Source: Brachycybe producta (taxonomy: Eukaryota > Arthropoda > Diplopoda > Playtdesmida > Andrognathidae). Taken from it: a DNA stretch of 64,000 bases. Within the stretch, counting starts at the first letter, position 1; each line of letters opens with the position of its first letter. This document shows positions 22,201 through 33,669 of this stretch, one piece after another. Location: NCBI GenBank assembly GCA_036925085.1, contig JAUPFP010000015.1, positions 4,402,426-4,466,425 on the forward strand, written 5' to 3'. The notes under the pieces were generated by a model that had not been told where the DNA came from, ran no database searches, and saw nothing but the letters and a program-made list of their open reading frames with translations. Made by a program: the position numbers and the translations under genes.

Positions 22201-22520
22201 TAATGCCTAGTACACACCTAATAATTTAAATGCATTTAAATAATACTGTAAACGTGTTCTACAGAGCCCTGTGAAGGGCAAACAAACAATATGGCGTCAA
22301 ATTTAATTTATTCAGTTCATTATCTTGAAAATATTGAGTTAATACTTAAATATAATTTATATAAACTATTTGACAAAATATTAATTTAGTATTTCAATTT
22401 AAAATATTAATAATAAAGTCAATTTTTATTTGGTTCATGTCCTTAACTGGATTCCGTATAATTCACCTAAGCACATTTAATTTGAATTCATTTAACTCAT
22501 GTGTTGTGTACAAGGTGTAA
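22201..22520 (-). mobile_element. Family B element
   Basis: A full copy in minus orientation, from TAATGCCTAGTACACACCTA to GTGTTGTGTACAAGGTGTAA. All family blocks are present. Confidence 0.85.
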
Positions 22521-24438
22521 GACGACAAGAAGAAATGAATTTTCTGACATTCCAGTTTGGATACAGCTATGTTAAGATGCTACAGCATGTTGATCTCTGT
22601 ATTCTAGCCTTTAACCAGCTTCTTCAACTGAAAAATGTATTTTTGAGAGGTTTTTATTTATAAATTATAGTAAGAGTAGAGCTAGGTAATCAAGCTTTTT
22701 GACTTTCAGCGCCAAAAACCTAGCTAAACCCACTGTCCTTAAACATTTTAGAATTTATAAATTATTCGTAAAATGTATATATTATTTAAGAATAATTTCC
22801 TAAACCATTGTTGTATCAGATAATTTTTCACATTTATTAAAAGTTACAAATTTAAAATTGAAATGATATAATATCCCCCCCCCCCACATACAATTGAAAT
22901 TTTTAATTGTTTGCAATGTTTTATGTGAAATTTTGAAGTATGAAGACAACATCATCAACAATCATTAGCAGAAATACTTTAAACGAGGAGGGTCTTGTGT
23001 ACCCTGGTTTTACATAATGTAAACTCTAGAGGGCGCTCTTCATCTCAAGCGTGACTTTCATTGACCAGCATAATAGTTAAATCTCCAAACTCTCAAAACA
23101 GTTAGTTCACATTTTACAATTTGGCAAATTGAGCCATAAATTTGCAAAAAAAAAAAATAAGAGAAAGAAAGAGAATAATAAATTGGAATAGACATCGACC
23201 AACCGAATTCATTCATCATTATGATGATGATGAAAACACAAACAAACAAACAAAAAACAACAACAATAACCACAAAAAAAAAGTTCATTATTCCCAATTC
23301 AGATCCATAACAATATGTGTAATAAATAAATATTCCAATGAAACAACATTGGAATTTTTTTCTCGTTGAGAGAGAGATCCTTTAAAAGAACAGCATCATT
23401 GTCACGCATGTCTGCCTGTCTCTGTTGTCTGCCAGTGCCAGGTTCGTTACCATTATTGTTTATTATTTAATAATAGTAAACATCATTAACAAGTTAAGTT
23501 GTTGTTTTTTCATAAAGTAAAAACCATTATTTGTGAAGAAATAGTTGGTCTAAATACAAATAAATTGCTACAGACAAAGTGAGAAAGAAAAAAACAGTCA
23601 TTCTGCAAAGGAACTAGTCAATTTGGTAGCATATATCTCTGCACGTTGGCACGCGTTTTAGGCAATGTGAAAACTGTTCCTCTTATCTTAAGAAAACTGT
23701 TACATCGAAATTTATTTTTTAGTATTGGGCATGTTGTTTTAGACATTTTGCACATTGACCACTGCGATATTCGGTGCGCAGTTTTTACAAGCGGGGCAGG
23801 TTTTTTTTTTTTAATTCAAGAGCGACTTTGCAAAATGACCGATGTTTCACTTTGATCGTGTAACTATGGGGGAATTCCTATAATATGTTGCTGCTACCAT
23901 TCACTACAGCCTAATGATGATGTATTTTATTTGAGTGAATTTTCAATAAACAACTAATGTTAACTTCTCTTGTTTACAGTCTACTGCGTTTAGTCACCCT
24001 CTCTCGTTATGGGGAGGGAGTTCGAAAACTTCCTAACCACATTATTATTATTATTTAATATTTACTGTCATTCAGACTGAAGTAATAACCATAAAATAAA
24101 CCGATGTCAAAATGAAATTCATTTTAACTTTATTAAGCTTAACTTTAACTAACAGGTTCAAGATTGTTCGAGCTTTTTTATCTTCAGCTTTTCATTCAGA
24201 TTTTTAGGAATAACTTTTGGAAGAAAATATTTGAAAGTTTCATTGAAACTACTGTAGAACAGTAAAAAAAAATCAGCAAAACATACTAATTACATGTAGT
24301 AGGTAATTATTATTATTATTATTATTATAGAAGTTCAAACATCTCAATCAATAGTCGTTTTCACATTCAAGTTGAAAAAAAAATTTTGAAGTGACTTAAG
24401 TGACTTTTAAACCTCTTCTTCTAAAATGTGTAATATTC
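22521..24438. other. Gene-free stretch
   Basis: Poly-C at 22876-22886, ATG/GAT triplets near 23220, AT-rich DNA and ATT triplets near 24045 and 24308. A family-A-like word 'CTAGCCTTTAACCAGC' lies at 22605-22620. Frames at 23058-23369 overlap on both strands in low-complexity sequence. Confidence 0.4.
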
Positions 24439-24751
24439 TAATACCTTGTACACAACACATGTGTTAAATGAATTCAAATTAAATGTGTTTAGGTGAATTA
24501 TACGGAATCCAGTTAAGGACATGAACACCAAATACAAATTGACTTTTATCATTAATATTTTTAATTGAAATACTAAATCAATATTATGTCAATAGTTTCT
24601 TTTATTTAAGTTATTAACAATATTTTCAAATTAATTAACTGAATTAATTGAATTCGACATATTGTTTGTTTGCCCTTCACACAGGGGGCTCTGTAGAACA
24701 CATTTATTATTTAAATGCATTTAAATTATCAGCTGTGTGTACTACGTATAA
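24439..24751 (+). mobile_element. Family B element
   Basis: A full ~313-bp copy from TAATACCTTGTACACAACAC to GTGTACTACGTATA. The 98-codon frame at 24648 starts inside its end and runs out into unique sequence; not a gene. Confidence 0.85.
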
Positions 24752-25095
24752 GATTGTTTGTGATTCTTCAATGACTTTTCTAGTTTTCAAAAGATTTTTA
24801 TTTCTACTATTTTATTATCACAATTTGTTAAGAGACCTCCAGAAATTTCTTTTCAAAATATTGTCAAGAATTAATCAACGATTGTCCAAACGATTTTTGT
24901 GGCAAAGGTTGTCACCTAACATTTCCCAGAATTCCCAGAATTAGGTTAACTTTGTTTTCTTAATAATATATGATTTTGTTGCAAAAGCGATTTTTCTAAG
25001 ACAACAATAAGCATTAGCGATGCCAGCACCATCTATGTGACTTCTAAAACAACAATTAATTCTCTTAAGTCATCAGCTGTAAATTTAAGGCTGTA

Positions 25096-25374
25096 CTGCA
25101 GTGGTGTAGTGGGTAGCTTGGAAGATAGAAGGTGGGGGCTAGTGGGTACAGGGTGTGCGTAATCGGGTCACACAGCACGGTGGAATAACCTAGGTACCAA
25201 TGTAGGTTCCAGAACTTCCACAACCGATTCCATTGCTACACGCCTGGCAACTCACCAGACTGGTTTTGTAGGTTGGAGGGGCAGTGCGGCCGGCACCGAC
25301 TGGGTGGCTGCCTGTTATGGAAATGTACCTCGCGGGTTACCCATTACCCTCTAGGTAAACCACTTGCACTGCAG
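25096..25374. repeat. GC-rich island with CTGCAGTG ends
   Basis: About 280 bp with clearly higher GC than the neighbours. Begins CTGCAGTGGTGTAGTGGGTA and ends CCACTTGCACTGCAG. It contains a tRNA A-box-like word (TGGTGTAGTGGGTAGC) near the start and 'TAGGTTCCAGAAC' further in, so it could be a SINE. Alternatively it is an hAT-like element with CAGTGG ends. All frames have stops, so it is not an exon. Confidence 0.45.
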
Positions 25375-25872
25375 CAGCACCTTAAGCGTTCATAATTAAG
25401 ACATTGGTTCCAAAAAGTGTCATGGATGGCACTTGCAACACAAACCCACAATTATGGTGGGGTTGCAAAAAAACGTTTTCAAAATATTTCTAATGCCTTA
25501 TAAAATACAAAAGGCATGTCATATGATTAAGAAAAGAAAGTAAATCTACCTTCATAATTTGTTCAAATTCCAATTAAACGTTCACAACAGGGGAAAAAAG
25601 CCCGATCCATGATTCCATATACACGACTGGCAAACGTTTTCTGTTGGATCGTTACCCATTTTTTTTTGCTAAGCGACCCAACGGGAAAAAAAAAAAGATC
25701 TGCCAGAGAAGTACAGTTGTAGGGGCTATTGAGTCAGGCTTAGCCTTTTACACCTCTTGTTTGCATTTAAACCGAATACTACAGATTATCAAAGTAAGTT
25801 AACTTTGTTTTCTTAATCATGAACATACCTTTTATATTTTAATTAAGACATTAATTATATTTTTTTAATAAC
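25375..25872. other. Gene-free stretch
   Basis: AT-rich, no element or exon recognised. Confidence 0.4.
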
Positions 25873-26180
25873 TAATACCTTCGACACACATGAGTTAAAT
25901 GAATTTAAATTAAATGTGTTTAGGTGAATTATACGGAATCCAGTTAAGGACATGAACCCAAATAAAAATTGACTTATTAATATTTTAAATTGAAATACTA
26001 AATCAATATTTTGTCAATAGTTTATATATTTATATTTAAGTATTAACTCAATATTTTCAGATTATTAACTGAATAAATTGAATTCGCCATATTGTCCACT
26101 TGACCTTCACAGGGCTCTGTAGAACGTGTTTAATATTTAAATGCATTTAACTGTGTATGTGTGTCAAGGGTATTTATTAG
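25873..26180 (+). mobile_element. Family B element
   Basis: A copy from TAATACCTTCGACACACATG to about GTGTCAAGGGTATTTATTAG. Both ends are more diverged than in other copies. Confidence 0.8.
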
Positions 26181-26758
26181 CGATACAAATTTTTTTAACT
26201 CTGCAATCGCCATCCATGTCAGGTTGCTGAAACAACGCTTATTTAAAGGTTCTTCAGCGACGCAGACTTGACCGAAGCATAACATTCATACCATCATCAC
26301 CCAGTTTATACCAATGTTATACAGCAAATCTGACAAAACATGTTGATACAAAACACATTTGCGTGTTTCATACAATATATGTATCTTAAAACATTGTTAC
26401 ATGTGGGAGGGATGTGGATGATACACACCAATTGTATTATTAAAGAGACGACGTCAGAAAACCAACCAAACAAAAAGGAGAGTATCAATAATAATAATAA
26501 AAACAGGATATATACCGTAGTATAGAAAATGTGTACGTTTGTGTGTCCCTTATTGTTTTTTTTTAATATATTTTACAGACAACAGATGTTTCGACCACCT
26601 TTTCAAACAATCACAACCTTTTTTTTTTTTTTAAAAAAACCTAACACAAACATATTTTATTTATACAAACAGATAAATGGAGGTTACAGTAGTTAGTAGT
26701 AGCCAGTATTGTAAATCCCTCCCCTTTTTATATATGTCACTGTCAATCTGCAGAATCA

Positions 26759-27003
26759 GTCAATCTGCAGATTGCCTAGACTATCTGCCTCAGTGACAAC
26801 CATTTGTGATTGGGAATTATTCACCCTCCCCCCCCCCCCCTCTTGCCACAACATGGCTCGAGCTGATTGCAGGTGTAACATGATTGAATTGAATTGAAAA
26901 CCAATCAACCTGAAAAATTCAATACATTTTAGGTATTGAACTTTGCAGATTCACTTAACAGGTTGGTTGTTTTGCAGATTGTTTAGGCAATCTGCAGATT
27001 GAC
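26759..27003. repeat. Inverted repeat, 18-bp perfect arms
   Basis: GTCAATCTGCAGATTGCC (26759-26776) is the exact inverse of GGCAATCTGCAGATTGAC (26986-27003). An extra partial arm word lies at 26742-26755. About 245 bp in all, probably a small MITE of unknown class. A poly-C run lies inside at 26828-26840. Confidence 0.7.
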
Positions 27004-27949
27004 TACAACATCTATACTGTATATTGTAGCTTCCTTTTTTTATACTGCATATTATTATAACGATGATGATGATGATGTCTGTTGATAATATATACTTATA
27101 TAGGTAATGTTCCTGATGGAGGGATCATTATTTTAGAGGCTAATAAAGTCATCCTTTTGTTATTTATACCACACACACACACATAATGCTTCTCTATATT
27201 TATATATATATAACATATGGACAAAAAACACTACTGTTGTTTGTAAATTATGTAGATGAATAGATAGAGATACAGAGAAACGATTGTATTTAATAAAACA
27301 TGTCCGTCCATCCGTCTGTCTTGTGTGTTTGTGTAGTATGTATATATTGTTATGTGTATTGTTTTGTGTTTGTAGTTTGTTTTTTCTTCTCTGAAGGTAA
27401 ACATGGCCGCTCGTCAGAACAACGTCATCATCCATTCATTCATTCATTCATAAAAAAAACACACCACACACAAGAAAACCATGAAACAAAATATTATCAA
27501 TTGAACAATTGTTAAACTTATTGATACATTATTATATTATTAAAAAATAAAACCCACATGTGTGTGTGGGGGGGGGGGGGAGAGAGAGAGAGAGAGAGAG
27601 AAATTCAAAAAGTGTGTTTTTATGAAGAATGTTTTCAAACATTTTACACCTGATTCCTGACTGATGACGTCAAATGCACGTCATACAGTGTTTTCTAGTA
27701 TGGTTACAGGGTTCACTAATACGTGTAAACTGTAAACATAGGGGGAGACATGCACATATTGGGCAAATCCCCCCTCCCCCCCCCCCCTTCAAAATTCAAA
27801 TATATTATTACTTGTAAACCCGTCGTGCAATTTGCACCAAAAGAAAAGGAACTATATTAACTCAAGCGGAGTTGTATAACTGGGCTATTATGTAAAGGCA
27901 GTAGAGAATATCGTATTTCTTGCTATAGGCTATAGCCTATACATAGATA
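27004..27949. other. Gene-free, microsatellite-rich stretch
   Basis: GAT runs near 27064-27078, CA at 27171-27182, ATTC near 27432-27450, G then GA runs at 27570-27601, and poly-C at 27768-27787. A family-F-like end 'AAACCCGTCGTGCAATTTGC' lies at 27817-27836. Confidence 0.45.
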
Positions 27950-28155
27950 CAGTAGAGCGTCGGTTATCGGAACTGTTGATTGTAGGAACCGTCAATTATC
28001 AGAACCAATTTTTTTTTCTTCACTTATTCCTCATGGAAATAAAAAATGTTCTTTGCAATCCACTTTATTTTATTGCGGGTTCGATTATATGAACTTTCGA
28101 TTATCAGAACTAGTCATGGTCCGACAGTCAGTTCCGATAATCGACGTTCTAGAAC
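27950..28155. mobile_element. pogo/Tigger-like MITE
   Basis: Ends CAGTAGAGCGTCGGTTATCG and GTTCCGATAATCGACGTTCT, beside a TA. The motif GTCGATTATCGGAACC is characteristic of pogo/Tigger TIRs. Internal 'GATTATCAGAAC' repeats extend the arms. A half copy lies at 56782-56880. No transposase sequence is present. Confidence 0.7.
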
Positions 28156-28625
28156 CAAGTGTTTAGACGCCGTACTGGTTCACCTATATAATTTACAGAA
28201 TACTCCAGCCCGTGTGCTTTAGTATTTTGTATTTAATGCGGTACCGGTATGTTCCTTTTTGTAAAGGAGTTGTAATGAAGGCGGGCGTTTTTTTTGCATT
28301 TTTTTATGACTTTTGCGATTGTTCCAGAGACTTTTTTCTCTAGTGTTTTCAGGTAGATGATCAGTTGGAAACCTTTAGTTTGGTAGGTATGTTGTGTAGA
28401 AGTTTGTTTTTGTGTAGGCAGAATTGAAATTTCCCCATCGCCTATCATTAAGAGTGGACGGCGACCATTGCTCGCCAGAAGTTATTAAAGAAATAAAAAA
28501 AAAATTCACTCGTTGCGCTCGCAAAATTAAAAAACTTATGTATTTGAAAGCATCAAAAAAGATGCTCTACTACACAATTCTACTGAATGTCAGAGTATTT
28601 TCACTACCGTATTCAAAAACATTGC
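28156..28625. other. Gene-free stretch
   Basis: No element recognised. The 107-codon plus-strand frame (28424-28747) and 71-codon minus-strand frame (28233-28448) show no domain, and the first runs into the SINE. Confidence 0.4.
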
Positions 28626-28855
28626 TTAAAATAAAGTTAAACTTAAACCAAGATGTAATACAAACCTCTCTATATATAGTAAGTCTATGGAGAGCTTTTA
28701 AGTTTAAAGTTTCACTTTTAACTATTTGTGATACTCGCTTTTTATAAAAACGTAGTAAAGACACGAAATCTAATCTGTTCTTGTCTCGTTGGTGTCTCAG
28801 CCCATGATAATGTTGGTCACGGGTTCAATCCCCGTGCAGTGGGAATCAAATATAT
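28626..28855 (+). mobile_element. tRNA-derived SINE, A box deleted
   Basis: Shares about 130 bp of leader ('AAAATAAAGTTAAACTTAAA', 'AGTCTATGGAGAGCTTTTAA') and the tRNA-like part with the copy at 11471-11898. The B box GGTTCAATCCC lies at 28822-28832. Between GTTGGTGT and CTCAGCC, 12 bp of the A box are missing compared with the other copy, consistent with slippage between GTGT repeats. It should therefore be transcriptionally dead. Confidence 0.7.
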
Positions 28856-29214
28856 TTCAGAAGGTGGCGGTGGACAAACAAACATATTATGAAGTTAAAT
28901 AAAAGAGAGTAAAAAAGGTGATCCAAAACCTACTCAACATATAACTTATAAGAGGGCGTTTCAAGACAGTACAGAACTAAATTGAAGTTCTACACCACAA
29001 AATTGAAACTTCATAAAACTGGCAATCTTAAATTCTTGGTCATCATAAAATATATTATCACTGTAATTAGACAATCATTTAGTGCTAAGAGGCTATTAAA
29101 AACTCATTGAGGGTATGATGATACCCATTGTCCAAATTCATAAATCACTGTAGTTTTTATTTTTAGGTCAATATGTTGATGTTTTTACATCTTCCTCATT
29201 AAAGCAGTTTAGGG
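28856..29214. other. Gene-free stretch
   Basis: AT-rich, nothing recognised. Confidence 0.35.
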
Positions 29215-29510
29215 TAGGCTTACACTCCAAACTTTGCTAAGATTTGCATTGCAAGCTTTGAAGTTCTAGTAAAAATTAGCCTTCTACCCTATAAAACCCT
29301 TATCCTCCTAGAAGAAGAAAAAGGCGTGACTTGTTCACCCCATTTGTGTATCCGTTTCAATCATTGGTGCTTTGATTTGTTAAGCTTTGAAAAGTTGAAC
29401 AATTTCAAAAATAGCTTCATGCTCTGGCGAAGGCAAAAACCTGAAGCAAGAACCTTTGAAGCTTCGCAGGCTGCTTTGATGCTAAGCAAGGAAGTATAAA
29501 CCAAGCCTAA
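29215..29510. mobile_element. Harbinger-like element with long open frame
   Basis: Ends TAGGCTTACACTCCAAACTT and AAGTATAAACCAAGCCTAA, imperfect TIRs of the shared Harbinger style. On the plus strand one frame stays open from about 29219 to the stop near 29500, about 95 codons without an early ATG. It includes a hydrophobic-acidic stretch TLILLEEEKG, which recalls the leader of some Harbinger transposases. The rest has no match I know. Confidence 0.55.
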
Positions 29511-29913
29511 TGTAAGACGTTAGCTTGGACTTACAGTAGACATGATTTTTTTTAATAAACCTTTTCTTTATGAAATCCAATTCATAAAATTCAAAATCAA
29601 ATGGAATTAATTGACTCTCGCGTGTCTCGAATTTTAATTAAGTTTTTTTTTTTGATAAAACAAAAACAAAACATTTGAAGGAATTGTAATAAAAAAACCA
29701 ATCATGTGATTTTTAAATCAAAAAGAACAATTGTTTTCACTTCATATCAATCATCTGGTAGAATTTCTTAAAAACCAGTGCGTGTGTTCTCTCTCTCTCT
29801 ATGTGTGTATATAGGGTAGAAAATATCGCTCTTCAGAAATGGCATCTAGAATTTCCTCAGATTTCTAGAACAAAAAATACCAGTAGCTTTGAGCACCACG
29901 TTTGACTTGTGAC
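29511..29913. other. Gene-free stretch
   Basis: AT-rich with TC and GT runs near 29790; nothing recognised. Confidence 0.35.
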
Positions 29914-30223
29914 TTACACCTTGTACACAACACATGAGTTAAATGAATTCAAATTAAATGTGTTTAGGTGAATTATACGGAATCCAGTTAAGGACATGAA
30001 CACCAAATAAAAATTGACTTTATTATTAATATTTTAAATTAAAAAATACTAAATCAATATTTTGTCAATAGTTCAGATATATTATATTTAAGTATTAACT
30101 CAATATTTTCAGATTATTAACTGAATAAATTGAATTCGATATATTGTTTGTTTGTCCTTCACAGGGCTCTGTAGAACACATCATTTAAATGCATTTAAAT
30201 TATCACGTGTGTACTAGGTATTA
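29914..30223 (+). mobile_element. Family B element
   Basis: A full ~310-bp copy from TTACACCTTGTACACAACAC to GTGTACTAGGTATTA. Confidence 0.85.
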
Positions 30224-30905
30224 GAAGACTCCAATTTTAACTTGTCATTTACAATCTTGGCATACGGACCCACATTTGGTGGTCCAACCACCTGCGACAA
30301 AAATTGTGCAGTCAAAATTAACCATCAAAAACGGTTTGTGTGAAACGGGCCATACTATATTACTTTCCAAAAAAAAAGTGTCATCCTAATGCCATCTAGT
30401 GTCTTGAAAACTTGAGGCATGATAAAACATAGAAAGTTTATTTTATAAGATACTGTATTATTTAAAATGCTTTTAGCATAGTATTCTTACAATTAATTTC
30501 TAATAAAAGTTTCCATTTTATTTTTATTTCTTTTGTAAAAACTTACAACTTTTCAGTCTTTTAATTTTCGGTGCGAATATGTTCAGTATGTAATGCGTGG
30601 TATTAAGCTTCGCCATCAACTCAAACCACTAAACGATAGTTAGTAACCATCATCATGTCGCCATTGGTAACCATTCTTCCAATGCTTTTTTTTTTCTTAA
30701 AGTTTTCCCCATTTTGTTTTAATAAAAACTATAACTAGGGCAAGGCGAATGAGGCACCTGACTCAGGCGCTAAGGTTCAGGGCGCAGAAATAGGAGCACA
30801 AAATAACTAGAATGGTAATGGTACAGTTTTATTCTTACCTGGAGCACAAAATTAAATAGTTATGGCTCTGGTTTTAATAGGTACAGTATTTGACTTTAGA
30901 AAACT
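30224..30905. other. Gene-free stretch with possible transposon ends
   Basis: At 30330-30356 'GGTTTGTGTGAAACGGGCCA' looks like the right end of a Harbinger-like MITE. A word 'AGGCACCTGACTCAGGCGC' at 30751-30773 resembles an hAT-type GC-rich end. Neither has a clear partner. Confidence 0.35.
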
Positions 30906-31006
30906 TTAAGCTGGGTCCAGACTACTCGTGCTCGTGCCTATGTGCTTCCTGTCAACTGAGCGTTGAAAGTTCAGTTACTCGAGAAGCTTTGACTCATGCG
31001 GATCCG

Positions 31007-31093
31007 ATGAGCGACGACGAAGTGTTGATTACCAGTGCAGGTTTTCTTATTGTCCACTCCATGTTGACGCCACGAGTACAGCGAGTCAACTAA
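31007..31093 (+). pseudogene. Harbinger-transposase-like leader remnant
   Basis: A 28-codon frame starts MSDDEVLITSAGFLIVHSML and then diverges to a stop. An acidic start followed by a short hydrophobic helix is typical of the N-terminus of HARBI1-like transposases in animals, which usually runs into a basic, Trp-containing stretch; that part is missing. The nuclease domain is wholly absent. The recognition is from memory of the family pattern and the fragment is short. Its place inside a Harbinger-style MITE supports it. It could instead be chance. Confidence 0.4.
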
Positions 31094-31226
31094 ACTGTGC
31101 TCGTGTCTCCGTCCAATGACTTTGCAAGTCTTGAGAAGCACCTCTTTGATGCACCGACACACCAACCGGAGCCAGACTAGCCCCCTGGCTTGCGTTACTC
31201 GTGCTACTTGTATAGCTGCTCGCGAG

Positions 31227-31433
31227 ACAGGCAATTAGAAATCGGGACGAACATAAGTTGGCTCCGCCCTTTTTTATGACGAACGCAACTTCTAATTGGT
31301 TGGTTTATGTAGTCTGACGTCACATGCTCCGCCTTTTCCAACGTCGAACCACGCAACAAACCAATTAGAAGTTGCCGATCGTCATAAGAAGAGCGGAGCC
31401 AACTTCTGTTTGTCCCGATTTCTAATTGCCTGT
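31227..31433 (+). mobile_element. Family D MITE, D5
   Basis: Ends ACAGGCAATTAG and CTAATTGCCTGT, flanked by near-matching TGCTCGCG words on both sides. TGACGTCA at 31315-31322. Nested in element L. Confidence 0.9.
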
Positions 31434-31519
31434 GTGCTCGCGTGTCCGTCCACATTACTCGGGGCTTGTCGACGAGCCGCCACCACCAACACCAAGTCCG
31501 CGAGTAGTCTTGAACCCAG

Positions 31520-32451
31520 CTTTTAAAAAGATGAAATCTATATAGCTATTTCTAATAGAAATCTGAGCAAATCTAACTGCAATCTCTGAAGAGCTATTTT
31601 TTCCATTACAAATATATGCCAAAAAAAACGTTCATTCATTCATTATGCTGTGTATAACTTCAAATTGTCTGCTTGTTCTTTTGTGTCTGTGTTGTCTACG
31701 TTCGTGCTAACCACTCGTTTGCTTCATTTCTCATATCTCAAATCAGGCTCTTTTTTTTTCTTCTTCTGAGGTGGCCCACATTGCTTCCGGTGTGGCATTC
31801 AAAATAACCCCCCCCCCCTCTCAAAAAAGCGTTCAATAAAAAACTTACAGAAAAAAAAAAGCGAAAACCCTAAAACGTCCTCCCCACCCCCGGATAAATA
31901 TGCAAAATGTCAATGGTAATAATTCTCAAGGGCACATTTTTCTAACTAACTAGGTCCTACAATAACTAAATTATACTAAAATGGAAATATTAAAACGGAC
32001 ACTCCCCTTTTTTATTATTATTATCGGCCTACTAATTTTAGGAACAAAATGAGAGAATTTTTTTTTTACATTTAATACGATCACATGACTAACTAATGAC
32101 TGTCGTATATACTAAGCATAATTATTTACTGTGGCCTACATATTAGTGTTTCATGTTTTTTTTTATTTTAGTTATATTTTGTGAAGGGTGTTTTATAATT
32201 TCAATCAAGATTATTATCATCAAGAGAAGTCTGAAGTCGGCAAATTGGCCCACATCTTGACAAGTTTCAAATTCTGTAATCCCCTGTGTCACCACCATAA
32301 GTTATACGTGACATTCAGCGCCCTCTAACTATGACACACACTCATAGTAAAGCAGTAGACCCTACTATCTGAAGTAGAAACACAATTTAAAGTGTTTTTA
32401 AAGTGTAAAACCTTTTCAACTCTTGATTATCAAAAGCAAAATTAAGAAAAA
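31520..32451. other. Gene-free stretch
   Basis: Poly-C at 31809-31819 and AT-rich DNA. No exon or element recognised. Confidence 0.4.
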
Positions 32452-32860
32452 ACTTGAATGTGTTTTAGAAACTAGAAAGGGGTAGCTCAAATTAGAGACC
32501 TACAGTAAGTAAAAATTTGAAGCCCAACCCAGCCTTTGAAACTTTATGCTGGGCCCAGCCCACCAGGCCCACGAAGCCCATAAAGCAAACCAGGCCCACG
32601 AAGCCCATAAAGCCCACAACGCCCATCAGGCCCACAAAGCCCACTGGCCCATGGGCTTTATGTAGGTCTCTAGCTCAAATCACTTAAAAGGTATTTTCAC
32701 GTTGATATCTTTTAAAATAAACTTTTTATGACTTTGAAAACAACTCAACTTCAAGCAGACAAAATTTTTTTGTTGATAAAAAGTTTATTTTGAAAGACAT
32801 CAACATGAAAATACTATTAAGTGAATCAGCTTACCCGTGTTCTAAGGAGAAAAAACACTA
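32452..32860. mobile_element. Family Z element interrupted by an hAT MITE
   Basis: Left arm 'TGTTTTAGAAACTAGAAAGG' and 'GTTGATATC'; right arm 'GTTTATTTTGAAAGACATCA'. The hAT MITE at 32493-32672 splits the left arm exactly at GCTCAAAT. Confidence 0.8.
32493..32672. mobile_element. hAT MITE with perfect 8-bp duplication
   Basis: TIRs TAGAGACCTACA and TGTAGGTCTCTA. The duplication GCTCAAAT lies at 32485-32492 and 32673-32680. The interior repeats 'AGGCCCACGAAGCCCATAAA' and similar words in tandem. The 8-bp duplication and TAGAG ends are diagnostic of hAT. Confidence 0.9.
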
Positions 32861-33346
32861 ATTCACTTCAGTTAAAAAGTTTTGACTCATGGGGTTTCAC
32901 CACCACACACCTTCAGTGTTATTCTCTGACCATGAAACACATGTAATTTCATTGTATAGACATTGATACAAATAAAGATATATTCATTCAATTTGGATGA
33001 ACTATTTTCATGTTTTTTTTTTAATATTTTAAAAGATGTTTTCCTCAACCTAAATAAACCTTACATTACCATTATGTGGAATTTCCAATGTGTTCTCACC
33101 ACTTTCTGAAATTCTTATCAACACCTTTTTTTTTTGCTTGTCTCTTTCCTTATTATGAAGAAATTTTTACCTGAGACAAGAAAAAAAAATTGTCCCATTT
33201 AACAACTTTTATTTTCAGCCTGTGGTTATTAACTTATTACATATCAATTCAGAATTTCAGAATCTATCAGATAACTTAGCGCCGCCTGTCGTTCAGTGTC
33301 ACAAACAGTTCTTCTTCCTTATTCACAAGTGTTGTATTGAGTGCTG
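32861..33346. other. Gene-free stretch
   Basis: AT-rich, nothing recognised. Confidence 0.35.
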
Positions 33347-33669
33347 CTGAATAAGCTCCAAATTGAACAAGCACCAAACAGAACAAACACCAAATTGAAT
33401 AACGCTTGATACTGCCACGCCTGATTAAGTGTCAAATTGAATAAACCTGAATAAAAGCCAAAAATTTGAAAATTAAGTTTGGCGTTTGTTCAATTTGGTG
33501 CTTATTCAGGTTGCCATTTGTTCAATTTGACGCTCATTCAGGTTGGCGTTTGTTCAATTTGGTGCTTATTCAGGTTGGCGTTTGTTCAATTTGGTGCTTA
33601 TTCAGGTTGGCGTTTGTTCAATTTGGTGCTTATTCAGGTTGGCGTTTTTTCCATTTGACGCTTATTCAG
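33347..33669. repeat. 32-bp tandem array with degenerate inverted arm
   Basis: Six units of 32 bp at 33478-33669 (GGTTGGCGTTTGTTCAATTT then GGTGCTTATTCA). Degenerate units in the opposite orientation lie at 33347-33465 (CACCAAATTGAA words). The two halves face each other, so the whole can fold. Frames of 83 and 112 codons through the array are periodic artefacts. Confidence 0.9.

Larger units (their letters stand above)
30906..31519. mobile_element. Harbinger-like element L hosting MITE D5
   Basis: TIRs AAGCTGGGTCCAGACTACTC and GAGTAGTCTTGAACCCAGCT, flanked by TTTA on both sides. GC-richer than its surroundings. A short coding remnant lies at 31007-31093, and a family D MITE is nested at 31227-31433. 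Without the MITE the element is about 400 bp. Confidence 0.8.

Noticed and set aside
28790..28860. Functional tRNA gene
   Set aside because: Only the B box is intact; the A box is deleted and the acceptor arms do not pair, so it is a SINE fragment.
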